The position numbers were made by a program, and so were the translations under genes. The notes beneath the pieces were generated by a model. That model saw only the letters and a program-made list of their open reading frames with translations. It did no database searches and was not told the origin of the DNA. From Ruminococcus sp. (lineage in GTDB: Bacteria > Bacillota > Clostridia > Oscillospirales > Acutalibacteraceae), in contig JAMPDR010000016.1 of assembly GCA_023665555.1 (NCBI GenBank), forward strand, positions 1 to 38,052: DNA of 38,052 nt, given 5' to 3'. This document shows positions 9,901 through 15,975 of the stretch, piece by piece. How positions within the stretch are numbered: position 1 is the first letter of the stretch; each line of letters opens with the position of its first letter.

Positions 9901-10901
9901 AATTGAAAGCATCGGTAGACAACAAGAAGGCTACGGAATTTTTTGTTGTTGTTGAACAACAAAATTTCAAACCATCGCGCTTGGCAATGTTGGTAGATGC
10001 ATATTTAAGGGCGTTCCTTTTATCTGGTGGACAAGACCCTTATCCAGAGAGTGAATTCGATAAAAAGCAGAAGGCCCAAAGACAGGAGCAAGCGCATGAG
10101 TATGAAAGGCGCGAACCAATTGGCGTAGTCCTTTCTGATGAAAACCTTTCTGGAAAGCATATAACTGCATCTGTAAAGAAATCTAAACTGAGGGATTGGT
10201 ATTCAGAGAGTAAAGCATTGGCTTGCATTGTAGATACAGGCTGTTTCGCTTATGTTGATAATAAACTATGCGTTTACAATGAAAAATACTTAGAGAAAGA
10301 TGACAAGGGCAATTATTTCTTTACTAAGTATGCACAGGAACATGAAGAAGAATGCTTCTTGCAATTTGTTGTGGATGATAAGACAGGTGAACTACATTAT
10401 TTGACTTTGCCTGAATCAATGGCGAGTAAGTCGTTCAATTATTATGATGAACTTTCTGAGTTGTCTGATAACGATATGCTAAAATTGGGTTTGGTGAGTG
10501 AGATATGTATAGAGATGCTTACAGCGATAAACGGACTTGAATTTGGCGATGCTCTGACAAAACTAATGAGTGAAAATATCTGCAAATGCAGTGTCAGAAC
10601 GTTGAAGTCGCAAACAGGCCTTGATAACACAACGATAAGCAATCTCAAGAAAAATCAAAATTTGACAAAATCTAATGTTGTGTCTGCCTGCCTTGGCATT
10701 CACATACCATTCAGAGTAAGTACCAAACTGTTGCAATTGGCAGAGGTAACGATAGATGTTACTTTGCCAGGAAAGAAAGGCATGGAAAACGGTATTTATT
10801 CGCAAGTTCTTCAACTCAATTGGGCAATGGATTATTCTGATACTTATGATGAACTTAAAGATGAGCATTATGAATATCTAATCCATCAACCACCGCTATA
10901 A
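6915..10901 (+). CDS. hsdR: Type I restriction endonuclease subunit HsdR with C-terminal HTH-like extension
   Basis: The ATP-dependent translocase and nuclease of the type I complex. The PD-(D/E)XK nuclease is at D143 ... E157-L-K159 (RGDLMLLINGMPVIHIELKR). Helicase motifs follow: Walker A TTGSGKT 299-305, DECH 409-412, FTGTP 435-439, and the second RecA domain with LIVVNQMLTGFDSKWVNTLYLDK and QAFSRTNR. The ATG at 6915 is preferred to the upstream in-frame ATG because GGGGG lies at 6902-6906 and the upstream codon falls inside hsdS. At 1,328 aa it is longer than common HsdR (about 1,000-1,100). The last 100 residues (about 1,226 on: VRTLKSQTGLDNTTISNLKK) look like an XRE-type helix-turn-helix plus a small helical tail. 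The gap to hsdS is 14 bp. Confidence 0.94.
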   Translation: MIFDKESVFEEAVINALVERGWEPEVIKHPTEADLLKNWADILFNNNRQRNCLNECPLTDGEMQQIMEQIINLHTPLKLNSFINGKSVSITRDNPADELHFGKEVSLKIYDRQEIAYGESRYQIVQQPHFNTKSPILNDRRGDLMLLINGMPVIHIELKRSGVPVSDAYNQIIKYSHEGVFRGIFSLIQVFVAMEPEETVYFANPGEDGIFNRSFFFHWADFDNVPINQWDNVVAGLLNIPMAHMLIGFYTIADTDDGILKVMRSYQYYAAIGIADRVTKRNWKEDTPETQRGGHVWHTTGSGKTMTSFNSAQLIASSHDADKVVFLVDRKELGVQSLKEYRSFATETESVQATENTDILISKLKSDDQDNTLIVTSIQKLSNISEEMEGLKDADLKKIKSKRMVIIIDECHRSTFGEMLSTIKETFKHSIIFGFTGTPIQDVNIKKDSTTTTIFGSEIHRYTLADGIRDKNVLGFDPYMVKIYDDGDLREQVALERAKADSVEEVMLDKKKQKIFYKFMDSSQIKMEGEMVGDKWVKGIEDYIPNEQYQTEEYKTGVISDIKKKWLIYSRGGKFHAIFAASSIPEAVEYYRMMKKTLPDLAITAMFDPSIDNEGGTGSLEKEGGIVEMLEDYNQRYDQSFTIPTYDNFRKDVSLRLAHKKPYDNLEKEQQLDILIVVNQMLTGFDSKWVNTLYLDKVMQYENLIQAFSRTNRLFNESEKPFGIIKYYRRPNTMAKNIEAAVEAYSGSIPMGLFVDKLPRNLRNLNRTYEEIVEIFDAEGIQDFERLPEEHSEKRKFAKSFNQFDTYLQAAKIQGFVWSRNVYPAEDGSDIVMKFDEMTYLILLARYKELAQGGGGGRGGDVHYDVAIHITEYDTAKIDAEYMNSRFEKFLKLIQGEYDQATLDKTLKDLHKSFSMLSSEEQKYANVFIHDVQAGNARIVAGKSFRDYISDLMKGAENFRIKRVVERLGCYEKLLREMLARKVTKETIEAHGKFDELKASVDNKKATEFFVVVEQQNFKPSRLAMLVDAYLRAFLLSGGQDPYPESEFDKKQKAQRQEQAHEYERREPIGVVLSDENLSGKHITASVKKSKLRDWYSESKALACIVDTGCFAYVDNKLCVYNEKYLEKDDKGNYFFTKYAQEHEEECFLQFVVDDKTGELHYLTLPESMASKSFNYYDELSELSDNDMLKLGLVSEICIEMLTAINGLEFGDALTKLMSENICKCSVRTLKSQTGLDNTTISNLKKNQNLTKSNVVSACLGIHIPFRVSTKLLQLAEVTIDVTLPGKKGMENGIYSQVLQLNWAMDYSDTYDELKDEHYEYLIHQPPL

Positions 10902-10918
10902 AAAATATAATATCAGAA

Positions 10919-10949
10919 AATAGACTGGAGAAATCCGGTCTATTTTTTT
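10919..10949 (+). terminator. Rho-independent terminator after hsdR
   Basis: AATAGACTGGA (10919-10929) pairs with TCCGGTCTATT (10934-10944) through one G-U pair across a GAAA tetraloop, and runs into a T tract. It closes the restriction operon. Confidence 0.9.
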
Positions 10950-11329
10950 GCCTAAAAATTTTTTAAATCAGTTGTTGAACTTTCTTCAACACTTAATCTG
11001 CGAAATCCAGTCATTTTTTTTGCATCTCGATGAAGAAAAACATAGCAAATAAAGGATTTTGGTGTTGGTGTTTCTTCAACGGGCAAAAAAGCCGAATGTG
11101 ATAGTCTTTAAGTATAAAAAATATTCCAAAGCCCGAAGTGGTCGACCTTAAGGTGGCGGGATACATCAAGAGTCAAATTCACGGTATAGCCGTGGACTGA
11201 CCGCAGATGTACCCACCGTGCTTTGTCATGCCCATTTTCGGTATCAGAGTCGGTGTGTACCATCACATCGGCTCTTTTTGTGTCCCTGCCGCCACCCAAT
11301 CGGGCGGAAAAGAAAGGCAGGGACTTTAT
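10950..11329. other. Gene-free stretch between R-M operon and sigma-like gene
   Basis: I find no credible gene in these 380 bases. They hold several TTCTTCAAC copies (near 10980-10998 and 11070), one forming a 6-bp hairpin GTTGAA/TTCAAC, and a short CACGG/CCGTG hairpin near 11180-11195. The GC content rises from about 11,130 on, marking the border between the AT-rich restriction module and the integrative-element remnant. A terminator or attenuator hairpin at 11247-11279 precedes the next gene. Confidence 0.5.
11247..11279 (+). terminator. Hairpin with T tract upstream of sigma-like gene (terminator or attenuator)
   Basis: GAGTCGGTGTG (11247-11257) and CACATCGGCTC (11264-11274) form an 11-bp stem with two G-U pairs and a 6-base loop, followed by TTTTT at 11275-11279. 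Since it lies 50 bp before a start codon with no gene ending just upstream, attenuation of the downstream gene is as likely as simple termination. Confidence 0.65.
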
Positions 11330-11833
11330 ATGAGAAAGTTCAAAACAGCGGCGAAGAACCGCACCAATTACATTTATTACACAGCAGAAGGAAAGCCGAT
11401 TGTCATTACTCCTGGGATGGTTGGCGAAGATGGCAAGGCAGTAACCGAAAGCCTCATTACTATGCTCCATGATTGGGATGACGATGATGTGGATGCAGAA
11501 CGCCATGAGGAATATCATTGTCCGGTTCACTATGACGGCTACCACGATGGGGACGGTGACGATGCGGATGACCGCAACCCGTATTTTGAAGATGAAACCT
11601 ACAATCCTTTGCAGCAGATTCTGACCTCCATCGCAAACGAGGAGCGTTCTCTTCAGATTGAAAAGCTGAAGGTTGCTTTGTCACAGCTTACGGACAAGCA
11701 GAAGGATACCGTGGTTAAGAAGTTTTATCGAGGCATGACCAATGTGGATATTGCAGCAGAAGAAGGTGTTACTGAAGCGGCTATCCGTAACCGCTTAACG
11801 AAGATTTATGCGGCATTGAAAAAGAAAATCTAA
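11330..11833 (+). CDS. Sigma-70 region 4-like protein of integrative conjugative element type
   Basis: A 167-aa protein. The C-terminal 55 residues (LSQLTDKQKDTVVKKFYRGM-TNVDIAAEEGVTEAAIRNRLTKIYAALKKK) form a sigma-70 region 4/LuxR-like helix-turn-helix. The N-terminal part includes a strongly acidic, His-rich stretch (residues about 50-90, DDDDVDAE ... HDGDGDDADDRN). No region 2 is present, so it cannot act as a full sigma factor by the usual rules. Proteins of this shape are common in Tn1549-like conjugative elements of gut clostridia, where they are thought to be regulators. ATG 11330 is preferred over an upstream in-frame start at 11207, since the earlier residues overlap the hairpin and read as non-protein-like sequence. 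No conjugation genes remain nearby. Confidence 0.8.
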   Translation: MRKFKTAAKNRTNYIYYTAEGKPIVITPGMVGEDGKAVTESLITMLHDWDDDDVDAERHEEYHCPVHYDGYHDGDGDDADDRNPYFEDETYNPLQQILTSIANEERSLQIEKLKVALSQLTDKQKDTVVKKFYRGMTNVDIAAEEGVTEAAIRNRLTKIYAALKKKI

Positions 11834-11844
11834 AAATTTTCATT

Positions 11845-11872
11845 TGAGGGGGTTCGATTCCCCCTCATTTTT
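11845..11872 (+). terminator. Rho-independent terminator after sigma-like gene
   Basis: TGAGGGGG (11845-11852) and CCCCCTCA (11860-11867) form a perfect 8-bp GC-rich stem with a 7-base loop, followed by TTTTT at 11868-11872. Confidence 0.9.
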
Positions 11873-11943
11873 CGCTTATGGACAGAGGGGTGAGAAAAAC
11901 TCCTCGGAAAGGAGCCAAGTGCAATGGGAATTAAACACAAGGT

Positions 11944-12135
11944 ATGTATCAACATTCCGCATTTAACACCGATGAGATGGAAGAACACTCTGACGGCTAT
12001 GTGGAGTTTGTATTAGAACCGCTTGAAAAAGCAAAGCAGGGTGTTTTCTGTTACAAAAAGTTCATGAGCAGTTTATGTGGGCGTATTGTAATTTGGAGAA
12101 TCATGTGGTATAATAAATTATCTTATTTGTGTTAG
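11944..12135 (+). pseudogene. Remnant of a small integrative-element ORF
   Basis: A 63-codon frame whose middle (TDEMEEHSDGYVEFVLEPLEKAKQG) reads like real protein while the tail (GRIVIWRIMWYNKLSYLC) does not. A better start, ATG 11924 after GGAAAGGAG, is in a different frame (MGIKHKVCINIPHLTP) that soon stops, so the gene seems to have lost its start by a frameshift near 11935-11945 and its 3' end by a deletion near 12070. The following promoter lies inside the meaningless tail. No function can be assigned. Confidence 0.3.
12086..12114 (+). promoter_or_regulatory. Promoter of the small XRE/HTH gene
   Basis: TTGTAA at 12086-12091, a 17-bp spacer and a perfect TATAAT at 12109-12114, 57 bp before the ATG at 12171. 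Confidence 0.65.
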
Positions 12136-12170
12136 AACTAACGAGCCTTGCGAATAGGAGTGGCAAATGT

Positions 12171-12383
12171 ATGATTAGAAACAATATAGAAGTAGATGTG
12201 AAAGTAAAGTGCATAGAGAATGAAACTACGCAGGCGCAGCTTGCAGAAACCATCGGAACAACAGGTCAGTATGTAAACCGCATCATCAAAAAGAAGGACG
12301 GAGTTGTGAATAAGACCTTCGTGCAGATGCTTGAGGCTCTTGGATACGATATTGAATTGACCTATGTAAAACGAGAGGGATAA
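12171..12383 (+). CDS. Small XRE-family-like HTH protein
   Basis: A 70-aa protein with a Cro/CI-type helix-turn-helix: TTQAQLAETIGTTGQYVNRIIKKKDGVVNKTFVQMLEALGYDIELTYVKRE. The ATG at 12171 has AGGAG at 12156-12160 (10-bp spacing); the longer in-frame reading from 12129 runs through the promoter region and is rejected. It stands first in a possible cassette with the 335-aa protein and the zinc-ribbon peptide downstream, on the same strand, and its size and position suit a repressor of that cassette. Such short XRE proteins are frequent in gut-clostridial mobile elements. The regulatory role is inferred. Confidence 0.8.
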   Translation: MIRNNIEVDVKVKCIENETTQAQLAETIGTTGQYVNRIIKKKDGVVNKTFVQMLEALGYDIELTYVKREG

Positions 12384-12390
12384 GTTCTGA

Positions 12391-12418
12391 TTTGCGAGAT
12401 ACTTTCTTCGCAAATTTT
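12391..12418 (+). terminator. Weak hairpin between HTH gene and 335-aa gene
   Basis: TTTGCGA (12391-12397) pairs with TCGCAAA (12408-12414) and is followed by TTTT. A possible restart promoter follows (TTCGCA 12407-12412, 17 bp, TATAGA 12430-12435). It might partly uncouple the two genes. Confidence 0.35.
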
Positions 12419-12460
12419 ACAAGTGTTGTTATAGAGAACAACAGAAAGGAACGAACTTTT

Positions 12461-13468
12461 ATGGAAGAAACAATTTATATCTCGCCAGATGATATAGAAG
12501 TAATTGATGCTGAAGACTATAGTTATGAAGTGGTTGAGCATTTTTCGAATATGCCAGAAGTGGCGAAACCGCTACTGAAGGGTGCTAAAAAAGCGTTCAA
12601 GAAAATCGAGGAAATGTTATATACTGCACCTGCCTTTATCAATATGGTAAAAGCAAGCATTCCAGAACAGGCATTCCAAGCTATTTTGACGGATGAGCAG
12701 AAGACTCAGATTGCCAACGGTGCTTTAAAACTCATGACGAAAAAAGACGGCACTCTTATGGCTAATCTGGTTAACCCAGAAACAAATAAAATTGTATCAA
12801 CGATTTCGCTAAAGAGCGTTGACCTGTCTCCGGCATTATCAGAAGCAATGACCAGTTATGCAACTCAAATGCAGATGGCTCAAATCGCGGAAGAAATCCA
12901 TACGGTTCAGCTTGCAATCGAAGAAGTAAGACAGGGGCAGGAATTTGACAGACTTGCAATGGCCTATAGCTGTCAGCAAAAACTGTTACAAGCCATGCAG
13001 ATTAAAAATCCGGAATTAAAGGCAATGACTCTTTTGAGGATTGCTTCCGATGCGGAAGATAGCCGAAACTTGTTGATGCAAAGTCAAAATGCTAATTTGA
13101 CCTTTATAAAAGAGCAACCAGAATCATTTTGGGGCAAGCTGATATCTGGTGCTAACCCAGAAAAGATAAGTCTGCGAATGAATGAAATCCGTGAAAGTTT
13201 ATCTGCTGTGAATATGGTTTCGTTGGCAGAGGCTATGACATATCAAGAATTGGGTGAAAGTGCGGCAGCACGTCAGAGCCTCCAATACTACGCGGGATAT
13301 TTACAGAGTGCATATTTGTCAACGGAAGGCTTAGTACAAAGATTGGATTTGATAGACCCTGCACCAGAGAATTACTGGTCTAAAACATTACCCGATATTA
13401 AGCAAAAAATACAAGCACTCCCTTGTGTAGAGAATGTGCCAATGTTAGAAGGAGAAGACGATGGATAA
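12461..13468 (+). CDS. Unrecognised 335-aa helical protein
   Basis: I do not recognise this family. The protein is soluble and almost wholly alpha-helical, rich in Gln, Met and Ala (YATQMQMAQIAEEIHTVQLAIEE; LLQAMQIKNPELKAMTLLRIA), with an acidic start (SPDDIEVIDAEDYSYEVVEHF). No catalytic motif, signal peptide or membrane helix is evident. The ATG at 12461 has AAAGGA about 11 bp upstream; the longer frame from 12392 would run through the hairpin and is rejected. It overlaps the next gene by 8 bp (13461-13468), so the two are translationally coupled and probably act together. Location among restriction and nuclease genes suggests a defence or toxin-antitoxin role, but nothing in the sequence proves it. 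Confidence 0.8.
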   Translation: MEETIYISPDDIEVIDAEDYSYEVVEHFSNMPEVAKPLLKGAKKAFKKIEEMLYTAPAFINMVKASIPEQAFQAILTDEQKTQIANGALKLMTKKDGTLMANLVNPETNKIVSTISLKSVDLSPALSEAMTSYATQMQMAQIAEEIHTVQLAIEEVRQGQEFDRLAMAYSCQQKLLQAMQIKNPELKAMTLLRIASDAEDSRNLLMQSQNANLTFIKEQPESFWGKLISGANPEKISLRMNEIRESLSAVNMVSLAEAMTYQELGESAAARQSLQYYAGYLQSAYLSTEGLVQRLDLIDPAPENYWSKTLPDIKQKIQALPCVENVPMLEGEDDG

Positions 13469-13655
13469 TAAGGTATGCAAGAAGTGTCAAAAACCACTTC
13501 CAGAAGGATATAAACATAAGAAGTGTGAGTCCTGTAGAAATGCACAGGTACAAGGTGTAAAAAATGGATTGAAAGCGGCTGCTGGGGTCGCAGGAGCAGT
13601 TGCCAGTTTTGCGGTTGTGGTCGTTACAAAAGGAAAAGTAAATCCTAAAAAATAG
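13461..13655 (+). CDS. Zinc-ribbon peptide with single hydrophobic helix
   Basis: A 64-aa protein with two parts. Residues 5-26 are a zinc ribbon (CKKCQKPLPEGYKHKKCESC: CxxC ... CxxC). Residues about 34-57 (NGLKAAAGVAGAVASFAVVVV) form one Gly/Ala-rich hydrophobic helix, followed by a basic tail TKGKVNPKK. A zinc-binding head on a single membrane-inserted helix suggests a small membrane protein. Its start lies inside the end of the 335-aa gene, so the two make a coupled pair. Function is unknown; a membrane effector or sensor partner for the 335-aa protein is one possibility. Confidence 0.75.
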   Translation: MDNKVCKKCQKPLPEGYKHKKCESCRNAQVQGVKNGLKAAAGVAGAVASFAVVVVTKGKVNPKK

Positions 13656-13680
13656 TGATTATTTGGAAAGGAATCATGTT

Positions 13681-14325
13681 ATGAGTGATTTAATACCCTA
13701 TGGTGAGCAATTTGAAAAAATTGTAGATATAATCGAGTCTGCAAAAGAACGTGCATACCGGAAAGTGAATGAGGAATTGATTTTAATGTATCGTGATATA
13801 GGCGAATACATTAGCAACTGGGAATGTTTTTCTTGATAATTATGTGCTTGATTTTCTTGATGTGCCAGAAACAGTTTCTGAACGTGATTTGCAAAATCTA
13901 TTATACGAAATCTGAAAGATTTTATTCTTGAAATCGGTAAGGACTTCACCTTTATTGGAGAAGAGTATCGAGTGCAGGTCGGTAAACACGATTATTACAT
14001 TGATTTGCTGTTTTATCATAGAGGACTTTCCTGTCTTGTGGCATTTGAACTGAAAATCGGAGAGTTCAAGCCAGAGTATGTCGGTAAGATAAACCTTTAC
14101 TTGGAGGCACTTGACCGAGAAGTGAAAAAGGAAAACGAAAATCCGAGCGTTGGCGTTATCCTTTGTGCAAGCAAAGATGATGAGGTTGTCGAATTTGCTC
14201 TCAGTCGTAGTTTGTCCCCAACGATGGTTTCTGAATACAATCTGAAGTTGATTGATAAGAAACTGTTGCAGAAGAAATTAAAGGAATATGTTGAATTAGC
14301 GGGAACAGTTCCTGGCGAAGAGTAA
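13681..14325 (+). pseudogene. Decayed DUF1016 (YhcG-type) PD-(D/E)XK nuclease gene
   Basis: The 5' end reads as the N-terminal domain of a DUF1016 protein (MSDLIPYGEQFEKIVDIIES ... RDIGEYISNWE) up to a stop at about 13834. In the next frame it resumes with FLDNYVLDFLDVPETVSERDLQNLLYEI, then after another shift near 13915 with LKDFILEIGKDFTFIGEEYRVQVGKHDYYIDLLFYHR and continues to the stop at 14325. The last block is the nuclease core (YYIDLLFYHR ... VAFELKIGEF, D and E-x-K). The family is normally about 350 aa, so roughly 130-150 residues between the two domains are missing. One deletion and two frame changes make this a clear pseudogene. The intact family is a presumed Holliday-junction-like or defence nuclease. 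Confidence 0.85.
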
Positions 14326-14469
14326 ATACGATACTACGAAAATAAACCTGCAAATAAAAAGTCAAGGTAAATTTTAAAGAACATTGAAAATTTTATACAG
14401 GTTGAAAATTAGGCATCAAAATAAAACCGCCAGATTATGCCGGTCTAAAAAAGAAGCATATGAGGATTG

Positions 14470-15676
14470 CTATGATATAGGCAGGGATGCAAGATATTCC
14501 TTTACCCTTCCATAGTAGATGCGCAAAAACTTGTTTGCTCCGGCAGTCATATAGACATAGTAAGGTTTACCTGAGCGCGTTTCTTGTCCATGAACAAATA
14601 CACAGGGTCATCCTGTGGGCTTGTTTTGATAAGGCAGTCCATGACTTGAAAAAGTGTTTTTCTAAGTTCTGCCGAGCCTCGCTTTGATGTTGGCACACTT
14701 TTCTGCTCATAAGAGCCGGATTCGTTTACGCCGGGGTCAACACCGGCAAATGCAGTAATGGCACCTTTATGGGTAAAACGTGTCACATCGCCGATTTCTG
14801 CCATTAACTGGGGACCGAGGGAAGATCCGACGCCTTTCATAGCCATTACGACAGGATATTCAGGCAGCCTAGCGGCAGTTTCATTCATCAATATGCGGAG
14901 CGATTCCACAGTGTTTGAGGCAGTATTCAACTGGTCTACAGCCTGTTTCGCGATAAGTTTGGTTGCTTCATCCTTTGGAAGTACAGGAATAAGTTCCTTT
15001 GCTTTCCCATAGATTTCTTCAGCTTTTGATTTGCTGAAGTTGTACTTCTTTCGTTTGCACCAGTTTTGATAATGCTCTATGAAGGCATTTAAGGACATTT
15101 TGCGGACACAGTCCACATGCCAGTATGTAGTTGCAAAACAACCCATTTCTGGTTGCCGTCACTGCGGGCAGGGCTGTCAAAATAGGTGTTGACGCCGGGA
15201 TATGTTTGGTCGAGAATGCCAATGAAGTTGTTCTTTATGGCAGTCTTGTGTTTCATGTAGAAACCAAACTGACGGTTCATAGTCTTAAGCTGGGTTCGTA
15301 TTTCATCCATAAGACTATACTGCCGAAGTTCTGTCCAAGTGTCAAGGGCATAACGGGCAATCTTGACCGCATCGGCTTTATCCGATTTGACCTTACGGAG
15401 GGAATTATCGCTGAAATCCTTGATAAGCTTGGGATTGACCGCACTGACAAAAAGACCTGCTTCTGCGAGTTTACGGACAATGGGTTCATAATAACGCCCG
15501 GTATGCTCCATAACAATGCGGGATTTACCATCAATGGATTTTATCCGTTCAATAAGTGAATTGAGATTACTGGAGGTATGTTTAACCTCGAATGGAGAGG
15601 CAACTATCTCACCATAGGGTCTGAGGATAGCAACCATGCTTTTGCCTTTGAAAACATCAATGCCTACTGCGTTCAT
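14470..15676 (-). pseudogene. IS110-family transposase, frameshifted
   Basis: On the minus strand the gene starts at 15676 (MNAVGIDVFKGKSMVAIL) and shows the IS110 DEDD/RuvC-like N-terminal domain (GIDVxK; IVMEHTGRYY; SDKADAVKIARYA). Near 15146 the frame changes (FDSPARSDGNQKW, then YWHVDCVRKMSLNAFIEHY). The Tnp2 domain follows with VVMAMKGVGSSLGPQLMAEIGD, FAGVDPG, S-x-KRGSAELRKTLF. After MDKKRAQ near 14570 it shifts again to GKPYYVYMTAGANKFL ... GRVKEYLASLPIS, ending at a TAG at 14470-14472. All parts of the family are present in order, so two indels, not deletions, have silenced it. Length without the shifts (about 400 aa) is normal. Confidence 0.88.
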
Positions 15677-15689
15677 AAATTTGTCACTC

Positions 15690-15872
15690 CTTAAGATTTA
15701 TTGCAATGGATAAATACCAGTTTTACTCATTGCCTATTCTATCTACTGTGGTGTGACACGAATGCACCTGTGGCGATTCAACCTGCATAAAACGAACGCT
15801 GCAAATGAGGAGCTAGTTATCAGTCTTTATTACGGACGCGGAGTCCAGGAATGGAAGACGATATACCATTGC
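15690..15872 (-). ncRNA. Candidate IS110 bridge RNA
   Basis: The roughly 260-bp region upstream of the IS110 transposase holds no gene. On the minus strand an extended -10 promoter, TGTTATAAT, lies at 15887-15879, and its transcript would start near 15872 and run about 180 nt to just before the transposase start. IS110-group elements such as IS621 express a bridge RNA of about this size from this position, with loops pairing to target and donor DNA. A 7-bp hairpin (AACATCC/GGATGTT, about 15908-15926) lies just upstream of the promoter, close to the presumed element end. I have not been able to fold the RNA or match loops to flanks, so this rests on position and promoter. Confidence 0.35.
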
Positions 15873-15975
15873 TCCATCATTATAACACCTTAAGCAACAA
15901 GATGGGTAACATCCTAGCTGGATGTTAGGAATATTAACCATAAATATATTGTAGTAGAATGGGAGGTATACCACA

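Larger units (their letters stand above)
14470..15935 (-). mobile_element. IS110-family insertion sequence (approximate ends)
   Basis: The element comprises the frameshifted transposase and the gene-free 5' region to about 15,935. IS110 elements lack usual terminal repeats and target duplications, so the exact ends cannot be read from this sequence alone; both limits are estimates. The 5' region is where IS110-group elements encode their bridge RNA. Confidence 0.6.

Noticed and set aside
14397-14409. 13-bp match ACAGGTTGAAAAT to the left scar (1517-1529), as a third attachment copy
   Set aside because: No rlmD-tail code and no second 14-mer accompany it; in AT-rich DNA a 13-bp match can be chance.
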